Assembly (NCBI GenBank): GCA_002633025.1 | Contig: NMRB01001161.1 | Coordinates: 64,070 to 128,069, forward strand | Direction: 5' to 3' | DNA from: Notospermus geniculatus | Lineage: Eukaryota > Nemertea > Pilidiophora > Heteronemertea > Lineidae | DNA length: 64,000 nt | Shown: positions 47,862-59,800 of the stretch, piece after piece | How the letters are laid out: each line of letters opens with the position of its first letter | Numbering within the stretch: the stretch's first letter is position 1 | Notes under the pieces: generated by a model | Database searches by the model: none | Told to the model about the DNA's origin: nothing | What the model saw: only the letters and a program-made list of their open reading frames with translations | Translations under genes and position numbers: made by a program

Positions 47862-50800
47862 CTACAAAGAGAAATAATCAGATTAGCAATCTCATGATGA
47901 GAACCCAATAATTTATCCATTAGCCCCAAATCGACAGCCTAATGCCAAATGCAACATTGAAAAGTCTATGGGTGGTCTGAATATGAAGCAAGAGGAAATT
48001 GGAGCTCAGTGGAACCATCTTCACGATCAAATTTCTCATTCAATTCGACACAAATCAGGCCTGTCGTGCACACCATAAACTAGTAGTTTATGTGCCCACT
48101 CCAGGGGAATCTTGAAGCCTGCTCTATCAAATACAAACTTACTTTAGGAACATTTCCCGTGTTGAGAGTAGCTGGAGAGTAGCCATTAATGGAGTCCTCT
48201 CCCTTCAGTAACAAGTTCCGTAAGACGCCAGAACTAACTGATGTCCGTGGCTCTGAAAAACAAGGATGAATTTTCATGATAATGATGGTTTTAACACGGC
48301 CTGGATAAATCTGCATTCCTAGTTTATAGTGGGAGTAGCCAACACCGAGGCTACTCACAAAGAGTTTAACTTCTATTCCCAGAGATCAGCAGATGACATC
48401 CCCTGTCAAAGTTTTCCCACATCCTTTGGTACTGATTGAAAAATATTTGAAGAAAGATTGTTCCTATCAACCGTCTGAAGAATGTTTCTTCAAATTCTTT
48501 CCAAATTTCCAAGGCTTCTTGACGACAGAATTCCATACTCACTTTCTATTTTCTTGTCCACTGTCTTCCTCTCCATCTTGGCTACTTTAGCTCCACAATC
48601 CTGATCGGGGTCTATCTGACTTTCACGTTTTATAGACGGTCGTTGATTCAAATCCCGAATGAATTTGACGAACAGTGGCGTTCCCATACTTGACTTAGGA
48701 CTGGCTGGACATTGCTTGCCTTTACTCGCTACCGGTACTGGTATTAATCTCTGTGTCCCACCTGGAGGTCGTAGATGATGCACCTCCGATGATGTCAGTG
48801 ATTTTGTTTGGATTGAAGGTGGCGGCATCGTGGTCAGCAGACCGTTGGCAACTGTCGATATCAGCGATGGCGTCATCACATTGGAATCTGAGTTCGTCGT
48901 GACTTGGCAAGTGTTGGGTAGTGTCAGAGGGCTATTTGTCATGATGGAAGGAGTGGGCAGCTGCATCTTGGTGGGGCTGCAACATGTCAAAACATAATCA
49001 AACATACCGTAAATGCCCAGTCAGACTTACAATTGTCAATCCTGTCCAACCCCCCCCCCCCCCCATTCTCCCATGAATTAGTGTCAAATTCTACCAACCT
49101 CGGTGCCATACTCTTTGATAACAATGGAAACTGCTGCCAGGACAAATCTTTGTCATCTGTCATTGATATAAACGGACTTCGATTGGCCAAGTCAATTTCC
49201 TGCTGCAAGAGAGGAAATCCTGAGTATAGATATCTATGAAAACCACAGCTTGAAAACACATCAGTCGCTGTTGCCATTTGTCTACAACAGTTTAACTCAT
49301 TTGCAGAGAACTTTCCAGTAATCAACGCTAATTGAAAGATCTTGGTCTTAAGAGCAACACAGATCAGGGAATTTTCATAGAACTGCACATCATTAGGTAA
49401 AGGCCATAACAGTTTGGATGTACCCTCTCTGTAGAGGTACCGTGGTGGCAAATAACGAATGACTTTCTGCCAAATGCAGTGTCGACACCTTGAGATCAGT
49501 TTTGTTAATTGTTGATCTTGCAGCTGGTGGTGACTATACTTACGTCTACTGTATCTGGGGTGTCCAAAGGTTTGTCTACAAATATTCCAGGGGTGAATCT
49601 CGGCTCTATCATGGCAAAGTCGAGTAAATCTATTGAGTCACACTGAAGGAAACAAGTAAATTGGGAGTCAAGAGACTGAATTACGTTCAGGGTTTGAAAT
49701 ACACTTGGGGTGACACAGAATTTGTATAGGGGGTTTCAATGTACTGCTGGAGCCAAATGCATGGAGACCAAGGTGTCTTCAGATATGATCAACAGAAGTC
49801 AGTGTTCATCCTTTTCACAATATGTGACCTGTTCTAGCAATATTGTTCTAGCAATAGGCCCTTGCTGCAACCGAGGAAAGGGTTAACGGCCTAACACAAT
49901 AGCTGAAATGTACATCTCAGCAGGTTTACAATAGTAGCGAACAGGAGTGACCCCAGAGGGATAATAGTTGAGTAAACTGATGACCAATGATGATCACTCG
50001 CGACAAGCGCCTGCTTTTGCTGGAGGAGGTCACATATGCTGTTACAATAATCTTTACAGAGAAAAGGGTCGCCTTCGCATAGAAGGCCTCACCCCTTGAA
50101 ATAGAAAGGAGAAGAATGCTTACATCCCCAGTTTCTGGTCCAGGTTCATCAAAATTTATCGGTGACGAAGCCCGATCACACATCAGTATCGTCTCCGGTG
50201 ACGTGCCCATATCTCGCATCAATGGCGGCGGACATGACATCTGTTCCTTCCGTGGACACGTTTCCTCCCTCCTCGTCACTGGAGATTCATTCTTAAATGT
50301 GGACTCGCTTGGGAATGGGTCGTCGAAACCTGACGACGGTTCATCCCACGCTGAAACTAAAATAGTAGTTTTTTCGATTAGGACCAAATTAGATTTCATC
50401 AATTTACAAACTGAATGAAGATCATGAAATGATTCTGTCTCAAAGGGATCCAGTGCCATGACTTGAAGATATGTACTCGGTAAATATCAATGTCAAACCA
50501 TACAAACTCTGGTCTCGGTCTCACCCAGCACCAGCCGACTCCTTAGCTGACCTGTCGCCTGCTCCATCGGCAGTCCCTAACTTCTCCAACTTACCATCCG
50601 GTGGATATGGTGGGAATGCCAATGGTATACAAGCATCACCAGCTGTCGGAGCAAGGTGTGTCAAGTCATCGTTACCATCAGCTGCTGGAATAACACAATA
50701 TATTAGTCACAAATTCGAACATTATAAAGAGGCAAATTTGTTCCACACTCCATGAACATGTCAATTGGTACTACCCAATAGGGGGGTCACCTATAGCTAG

Positions 50801-53800
50801 TAACTTTAATCAACAGTACATGCACTACTTAGAACTCCCCATGTCTGGAAAATGGACTTTCCCGCCTCATTTGCCTCTTTTTAAAACCCATAAATTCATA
50901 AATTGTCATCGTTCCAACAACCTCATTGTGTGATGCTTTCAGGAAACAAGGCTTCCCCTGTCAGATTTTTAAAGCCATTATACATGTATCATCTATAGAG
51001 GTTCTTCACTGACATCACAACGTTCACGTGACTGCAAAGAATGGCCATCAAATGGCCGGCGATGATGTCAAAACTATCGTCACATCATGACATTTTGACA
51101 TCAGGATCTGTGTGATCTGTGTGTCATGCCGGGACGTCGCCTGACACTTTGATGGCCAATATGGCGACATCATATTGCCATGGAAATGTGACGTCACGTG
51201 AAGAACCTCTGTACCCCCTGGATGAAACTCCCCATTGTTCACCATCATTCAATCATGGACAGTGCAAATTGTAAAGTATTGGAAGGCCTATACCTATACA
51301 GCAATTGACTATGCTGGGAGCAGCTACAAGTAATAAGGGTCGGTGTGATGACGTAGGACAGGATGGCTGACTTGAACCCCTTCAGCAATGACATTTTGAA
51401 CTGTCATGCTAATTTGGTAGGGACGGTGTTAATCAGTGTTAATCCAGCATATGCCCCATGTCAATGAGTGAATCTGAACTTTTAAACCCTTTGAACGTGA
51501 TAAGAGAACTGCTAAGTGTATCAAATAGGTTTTAACTTCAAACGTGAGGTTGTACAACGTTCAATTGCGTTGCTGGTGCAAAACCATACAAACTCTGGTC
51601 TCGGTCTCACCCAGCACCAGCCGACTCCTTAGCTGACCTGTCGCCTGCTCCATCGGCAGTCCCTAACTTCTCTAACTTACCATCCGGTGGATATGGTGGG
51701 AATGCCAATGGTATACAAGCATCACCAGCTGTTGGAGCAAGGTGTGTCAAGTCATCGTTACCATCAGCTGCTGGAATAACACAATATATTAGTCACAAAT
51801 TCGAACATTATAAAGAGGCAAATTCGTTCCACACTGCATGAACATGTCACTTGGTACTACCCAATAGGGGGGTCACCTATAGTTAGTAACTCTAATCAAC
51901 AGTACATGCACTACTTGGAACTGCCTGTGTCAGGAAAATGGACTTTCCCGCCTCATTTGCCTCTTTTTAAAACCCATAAATTCATAAATTGTCATCGTTC
52001 CAACAACCTCCTTGTTTGATGCTTTCAGAAAACAAGACTTCCCATCAGATTTTTAAAGCCATTATACATGTATCATCTATAGAGGTTCTTCACTGACATC
52101 ACAACGTTCACGTGACTGCAAAGAATGGCCATCAAATGGCCGGCGATGATGTCAAAACTATCGTCACATCATGACATTTTGACATCAGGATCTGTGTCAT
52201 CTGTGTGTCATGCCGGGACGTCGCCTGACACTTTGATGGCCAATATGGCGACATCATATCATCATGGAAATGTGATGTCACGTGAAGAACCTCTGTACTC
52301 CCTTGGATGAAACTCCCCATTGTTCACCATCATTCAATCATGGACAGTGCAAATTGTCAAAGTATTGGAAGGCCTATACCTATACAGCAACTGACTATGC
52401 TGGGAGCAGATACAAGTAATAAGGGTTGGTGTGATGACGTAGGTCGGGGTGGCTGACTTGAACCCCTTCAGCAATGACATTTTGAACTGTCATGCTAATT
52501 TGGTAGGGACGGTGTTAATCAGTGTTAATCCAGCATATGCCCCATGTCAATGAGTGAATCTGAACTTTTAAACCCTTTGAACGTGATAAGAGAACTACTA
52601 AGTGTATCAAATAGGTTTTAACTTCAAACGTGAGGTTGTACAACGTTCAATAGACTATATCACTCCAAAAGAGCGCAGCACCTGACGGGTACTACAGCGT
52701 CACGACGTCCCGTACTCATTCCATGACATCTTGACTTGAGACGACGTCATGATCGCTGAAACAAGTGGAGGTTTTTCGAGTGACGTCACCGCGTTCAGAA
52801 TGGGGGACGGGACGTCGTGACGCTGTAGGCCTAGCTAGCGACCCGTCAGGTGCTGCGCTCTATTGGAGTGATAGAGTCTATTGTGTTGNGAAAAACATCC
52901 AGCTGTAACATGGTTGTCATGGAAACGCATACGGTGTTTATGGCGACTGGGTCCCACAGGAAGTTACCAGGATAAGACGTCAGCAAAACAGATTACTGTT
53001 GACCTGATATAGGAACTGGAGTAAATGATGAAATGTACATACATGAAGCCGTCAGGCCGGGAGGTCTGAAGAAACTGGTATCCAAGTCTTTCGTCCTTGG
53101 CGCAAAGACCTTGTCTGTACTCATGATGATACCATGGCAATGATACAGCTCGTCCAGCATCTGAGCATCACAGAAAACCTCCTCTGCTTCCTCAACACCA
53201 CTGCAAATCAAGAAATTATTTGTGATTTTTTTTCTGCTGACGACATCATTTTCACAAAACTTGCCGCCCAATTTTACAGAACTCAAAAGTGAAACCACTA
53301 TGTTTCACAAAACTTTCCAATGAGACACAGTCACTTTGGAATGGCTCATATTTAATAGTATGGGCTATACTTGTCAAGTTTGTACTTCCCTTCACTGCGG
53401 TCATGACCTCATTATTGTCACCAGACAAAGAAACCATGCTTAGAGAGCCCATAATTGTTTGATAATCGCTGGATGCGCAGAAAACACACAGGCCCATTAG
53501 AGTATACAAAAGTCTTACCTGATGACAAAGTTTATGCAGACGACACACTGTGGCTTCTGAGTTTGACTATTGTTGATCACTGTAGCCTGCGTAACCACCC
53601 AAGCGTACCCGCCATTTTTCGCCAGAAACCGATATCGCTCTGTCACTGTCTGTCCTTTGGAGAGCACTGGAATAGAACAAGTTAACAGTGAGAAGGTTCA
53701 CACCAAGATCGTCTTTTTTTCGGGACATTATCTGAATAGACGATTCTCGAATTCACAGATCTGCACACTTCTGCCGAAATCGCAAACACAACCTCGGTCT

Positions 53801-56800
53801 GGAACTGAATGACGTGACGCAGAGAACCCCACGACAGTGACTTCGATGAGTTTTCGTCAGAGTCGATCATTGCTGAATCATGGATTGTGTCACGTCAGCT
53901 AGTTTCAGGCCAAGGTTGTGTTTACGATTTCGGCGAAAGTGCGCAGATCTTTCTCGTTTACATCAATTTGGGATTTGTCTATAGAAACACATTGTCTGGC
54001 AGCGAAAGGTTCAGGATCGCACAGAGTGAGGACAGTTGGTCTTTTTGGAGTTGTATAACTGAGAAAAGTTACGGGAAGTCACAACTTGGGTGGTACTCTA
54101 GGGAAAGTCTGGTCTTCAGACGGTAAAGGAAGATGGTACTTACGATTTTTCATGGCTTTCTCCATGCACATGCCATCAAGGGCATGGTAGTAGTGATACA
54201 AAGACTTTCCCAGAAGTTCATCATGCTCGTAACCAAGAAGTTCAGAGATTCTGAAAAAAATACGGAAACTGTCAGGGAAGTTGGCCATTAGGGAACTTTG
54301 AAATTTGTGCCATTGGCTGAAGAGACCATTTGAGACAAATATGACGCATTCCTCTGAGTTTATTAGGCAGACATGTCTCGTTAGATCAGGGTACAGCCGT
54401 GACAGAGTCCAAGGTCTTCATCATCTTGTAATGAACTAGACGAGAGACAAACAGATCTTCCTTGCGACATGAAAATTCCCACTGGGGTTCCCCTCTCCCA
54501 TCCTCCCACAGCAGGGCTTTGGTCTCATTCCTCTTCATACACTTGCGAAGTTTGTGTGAGTGGATGAAAAGTAGTGAGGTAACAACTCCGTGGTTGGAGG
54601 ATGCCCTCTCGGCCCTCACCTCTCATCACAATAGGTGAACTTCATGTCCATGTTGAATTTACTAAGAAACGTCTTGCAGTCGAGTGGAATTTCAATGTTA
54701 GAGGGATGAGGAATAGGCTCTGCTATAACACACAAGCTGGCCAAGTCTGTGCCCTTGATGTCTGGTATCACCATCCGACCTTTACAGTGTATAACCTGAA
54801 AGATATTCAAGAACAAGAAATTCAGTTGAAGAAGTCGCATGTTTTCTCACCTTGAATTAAACCATCAAGGGTTCATTTCACTAAGCCTTCAGACTCCTCT
54901 AGATCCACTCTGAGTCCAAAAGTGGAAGGACCATAGGTCTTTACTTCAAGATGTTCTATTTTACACTCTCTTTGTTCTTATATACCAGTGTGCCAGGGGG
55001 GCCAGGATTCTCAAACTTGTCCCATAAGCCCCGTTTCCACTACAGGTTTCCACTACAGCGGTTTTCGCCGTGGTTTGTGGCAAATGGTGTGGTTTTCACA
55101 GGGTTTTGGATAATCCTTCGATGGTTTAACAATACATGGCCTGTTTGATTATTCCAATGTCTGTGAAAACCGCTCCGCTTGCTGCGGCGGAATCCGCCGT
55201 GGTGGAAACATGACCCTGTAAACCCATCAGAATCACCAGCCATTCTACAAAACGACCACTGGGAAGGGAGAGCCAGGGCCTAGAGAAAACAGGTAACTCA
55301 GATTGATTCCCATCCGATTTATTCCTGATGCGATATATCGGGTCGGTTAAGCACATCTTTTACAACAAGCCCCACACCGGTAAGAACTGAGCAGAATCTT
55401 ATCACAGGAATCTTTTTTTCCATCACTTCAGACAGATCCTACCGTTGTTGTTATCAGGCATTCACCTACCGGTGCTCATATTATCAATGAACTTGGGACA
55501 TTTCTCAGTACCGCTATATCAAGGGTACACCAAGGTTAACAACTCCAGACATTTCAACATGCAATCATATTCCCAACAACTATTTCTATCTAATATTACA
55601 ATGTTTCCGATCAATAAACATATAAAAAGAGCAACGTTTTACGTCACGAGGTTTGTTGTACTTGAACTTCCCATCCACTTTTTTTTTAACCTATTCATGT
55701 CTCGAATTCTTGACCCCATTCACTGCTTGTTGACTCATGATTTTAAACAATCAAAGAGGAAGATTTTTCAATATGTTTGTACTCGAAATGATATAAAGCC
55801 ATCTAAATTATGAATACAACGAATTCCTATCAAGGTGCACAAACAAACTTTAATCCGGGATCTACCTGTCAGTCTGTCATGAAATTTCCATGTGAGACAA
55901 ACCGTAAGCAAGCTACTCCTCGATGGGAGAGTTGGCTCTCTATGGGCAATTCACCATTGTTGGTTTCCTTACATCTTACGCAGAGACCAATGACACAAAC
56001 GATTGCCCAACGTTTTTCCGACTGAGATACCCATAGACAGCCAACTTGTGCAAGAAAACTCTCACGTGGAGCAGCGCCTTTTGGTTGTTTCACCGTTTCA
56101 GTGGCCAGTTGCCATCCTAGCTTCCAAGGAGAATTTCAATAACATTTTGGCAGGCACATCAGTGTTTTCAAACCACACAGGGACATTCTGGCTTCCACCG
56201 GTGCTGCCATTTATACTAGGCTCCGACCGCAACAACAGTAGAAGTCGGTAAAATGCGTGTCTGACGCACAACCCCAGAAGATTTTGGATGCCTGTGGAAA
56301 GACAAGAAGAGTGTCAAGTCCTACCTTGTGGGTGGCCGATTTGAGGTTCACACTTCTTCCCTTTGTCGTAATCGTGCATTTCATACGCAAGAAAAACTCT
56401 CTCTCCCCCTCGTAACCTTCGCTTCCATGTGTTTTTTCCAAGAGCATCTCTCGGACTTCCTCATGATCGCACGGATGGGAGAAGTCGTATATCGTCTGGC
56501 CGACCAACTCAACCTGAAACAGAAGAATGAGGAAGTCGTTAGATACATTAGAATACCCACATCATGTTCATTTGCACAACAATCTCCCTCAGAAATCCTG
56601 GTGATGTTTCTGCAGACAGAACAGGCTATACCTACTTGTGATATCCCGAGATATTTGTGGACATTTTCTGAGACGTAGATCAGGTCTCCCTCCCTGCCTA
56701 TCAGCATGACGAATCCGTCCAACGCTTTTAGGTAGAGCTTGTCAATTTCTTCATTACAATCTGTCGTGGTCCTCCAATCTTCAACTGAAAAGTGAGAGGG

Positions 56801-59800
56801 ATATAAGTCCACAGAACAAAAACATTCCACATGTCTTAGAAGGGCCTACATTCAGAGATGATCCGTCAATCAGAACTGCTCAACCCTCACTACATGTGTC
56901 CAGACTGGCCAAATTTTTACTACCCATTCAGATATCCAGTGGCAGGCAGCCGGCCACTTTGGACACTTGTACGGAAGGATGTGCTGGCAAAAGCAAGACT
57001 TCAAATGGATGGCCTAGTTGTCTGACTTTGGACGCTTGGATGTTTTTCTGACTATTTCTCATGTGTTGTCTTGTTCAGACTCTGCGATTGAGTTCAAACA
57101 AGTTTACAACAGCATAGAGAGTGAAATTATTGTCAGTCACTGACCAAAGGGTTAACTCCGGTGATTGTCCTTGAGGAAGATGAACCAAGTTAACCCGCAG
57201 ACAGACAATCACAACATCCTGTCTATCTGATGAAGAAAATGACCTTGACATAGTGAATACTAACCTAGTTCCATCAGTTTCCGTGACTTCAGAGAGCTAA
57301 TCGTCAGCCTCATGATTGACGCTTTATCGAGCTGTGATAGATTGACATTCTGCGGCAGGGGGAGCTGATTTGCGAGATCCAAGAAGACTTCCGTCTCCTT
57401 ACTACGCCGACATCGTGCTGCATCTCGCGATTTCTCTTTCCTTCTTTCTGAATTCCTGGAAAGACAAAGCAACTTCCCGTAAACAATCATGAAAAGAGAA
57501 GTGAGAATCCTGGTTCTAGAGAAAGTTGCACTAGAAGTGTCTCTTCTTTCAGCCAAGACATTCGAAGTTGCAGCATGGCGATATCGCAAGCGATCTACTC
57601 GCCACCTATCTTCTCGCCAGCCACTGCAGACAAGGCGATTTTGGTTTTGCTATTGTTTGACATTGGGCGAACATCACTGGCAAGGAGATTCCACCATCGC
57701 CGTCCAGCGCACACCAGGCGCCAAGAGGCAATTTTGTTCGCTTGCGATCACATCACTTCGATATCACCAGGTGTGCTGCTGGTAGCACACAATATACAAA
57801 TTCATGTCTGTGAGATCATCTCGCTGATGTGCAGCACACCTAGCTGGCAGCACACATACATGTCCATGTCTGTGAAACTGGGAACCACATTCATTCATGA
57901 CATTGGTGAGCCGTGCTGCAGGCTGCTGGCAGCACACATACATGTCCATGCCTGTGAAACTGGGAACCGCATTGGTGAGCCGTGCTGCAGGCAAAAAAAC
58001 TCGTGAGGTAGCACACATAGTTTCAGCTCACAGACACTGAGCGCAGAGTTGACCTCACTGGCATTTGCGTATGAGTGCTTCCAGGCTGAGAACGCCTATT
58101 GCATTTGCCACGAATGGTCTGAATCCAGGCAAGGTGACGGCTGCATGAAATATTGAACATCCATCACCTTTCAACATTCATTTGACCAACATGCCCACGG
58201 TAATTTTGTTTTGACGGTTGTGCTAATTATCTTGGCAGATACATTACATTTCCAATCAAAACTGATTGAATCTGAAATTATGTTATAAAATCAATCAGCT
58301 TGTCCTTTGTAAGTAGGACAAGGTGATCGTTAACAGGTTACAGTAATGAATGTCTAGATTTCTTTTTCTACAAAGTCAAACACTCGACTGACAATATCAC
58401 CGAGTTGTTCTGATTGAAACGACCAATCCATAACACAGGTCTAATCTGGTATTACGGGACATTTATTAGTGACTGACGGACGTCCACGACTTCCGAGCTA
58501 ATCCTTGCTAAGGCATTCATTAGCCAGTCGTGTTGAGAGCAGATCATTCACGACAACAAGATCATGGAAGGACCAGGATTGCTGATGCTGGATGTCCGCA
58601 TGGGGACACCATGTCGAAATGGAGGAACCACCCATGTTTTTGGTAGTCCATCATCCTCGCACCCAGGGCCGGGGTCTTCACAATTGCTCCCCTCCTCGCA
58701 CTTTTTCCAACTACTGTAAATGACCTGAGATTCTCAGGATGGTGGACCATAGACAAGGAGAAGATATTGGTGAAAGTTATGAATACCTGTATAATCAGTG
58801 ACCAAACTTCAGGAATGAACAGTCTCACTCTAGTGAGACTCAATGCTCCCAGGAAAAAGAATATCTCAGATGGTATGGCCAAAAGGGATCTACAACCAGC
58901 TCCAACCAAATCTGGCGGTAACATCATCGATGACATATCGGGTTTGTAGTTTGGGCTATCCCTCATCATTGCCATTGACTACTAATTTGTAAATCAAAAT
59001 TTAATGGATTTTGGCCAAAGTCTACCAGTAATTCAATAAGTATTACAAAGTAGGCCTATCTGATGAGCCAGTTTCGCTGTCTACAACTCACAGTCAGTGT
59101 TCACATCTTTTTGATGGAAAGGTTAGAATTTCTGATCCAAATGCCACAAAGCTGTTGGTGAGGAAAGTCAGGTACCGGTAACAGAACACTTGCGTCAGAA
59201 AATCAGTTAATAAAATGTAATTAACCAGAATTCCAAATTTTTGCAATTTCAAAGATTAGGCTTGCGAACAGCAAGAACCGTGAACAACAACAGTTGGGTG
59301 TAGGGAACCCCCTGACAACAACAGGAACAATAAACTTGAAACAGACCAAATTTCAAAAATTTCTTCTTGGAACGCCTGGCGAGAATCCAACACAAAAATT
59401 GATGTAAACACAATTCATCCATGTATGAAACCTAGACACTGAGTTCAATCCAACCATTCTTTCCATCACATAAAGGCAACAATGAACAGACAGACATGCC
59501 ATTACAGTACATATTATGTGAGTGTCAGACTGATGCACTTTTTTTCTTATTATGATGAATTTGTATGCTTGTTTACAACGTTGATAATTGACAGCAAATC
59601 ATCCGAGCGGATTGCGCCGGATTTTGCTGGAATTGGGCAGGAAACGGCTTTCGCGCGTGCACAGTCCCAAACAACTCTTCACTCGAGGTCCGGTGGTGGT
59701 CACTCTGAGGATTCCAGTGGAGGTCCAGTATTGGTCACTTGAGGTCTCCAGAGTTCCAGGACTGGTCACTTTGAGATCTCCAGTGGAAATCCAGTAGTGA

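Larger units (their letters stand above)
50495..51572. repeat. 1.08-kb duplicated block, copy A (contains HIF-alpha ODD exon)
   Basis: Direct repeat of 51581-52650, same orientation, offset 1,086 bp, with scattered substitutions (a few per cent by eye) and compensating small indels. The junction between copies is 'gttcaattgcgttgctggtgc'. Each copy contains one ODD exon and one 214-bp MITE. Confidence 0.95.
51581..52650. repeat. 1.08-kb duplicated block, copy B (contains HIF-alpha ODD exon)
   Basis: Second copy. After 52650 the match is interrupted by the MITE 52651-52880, then resumes for eight bases ('ttgtgttg' against 'ttgcgttg' at 51565-51572) and ends exactly at the N at 52889. Confidence 0.95.

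Noticed and set aside
58562-58975. 137-codon minus-strand ORF with hydrophobic stretches
   Set aside because: Considered as an alternative HIF first exon or a separate membrane protein; it has no fitting donor phase or recognisable family, and an equally plausible frame is open on the other strand.
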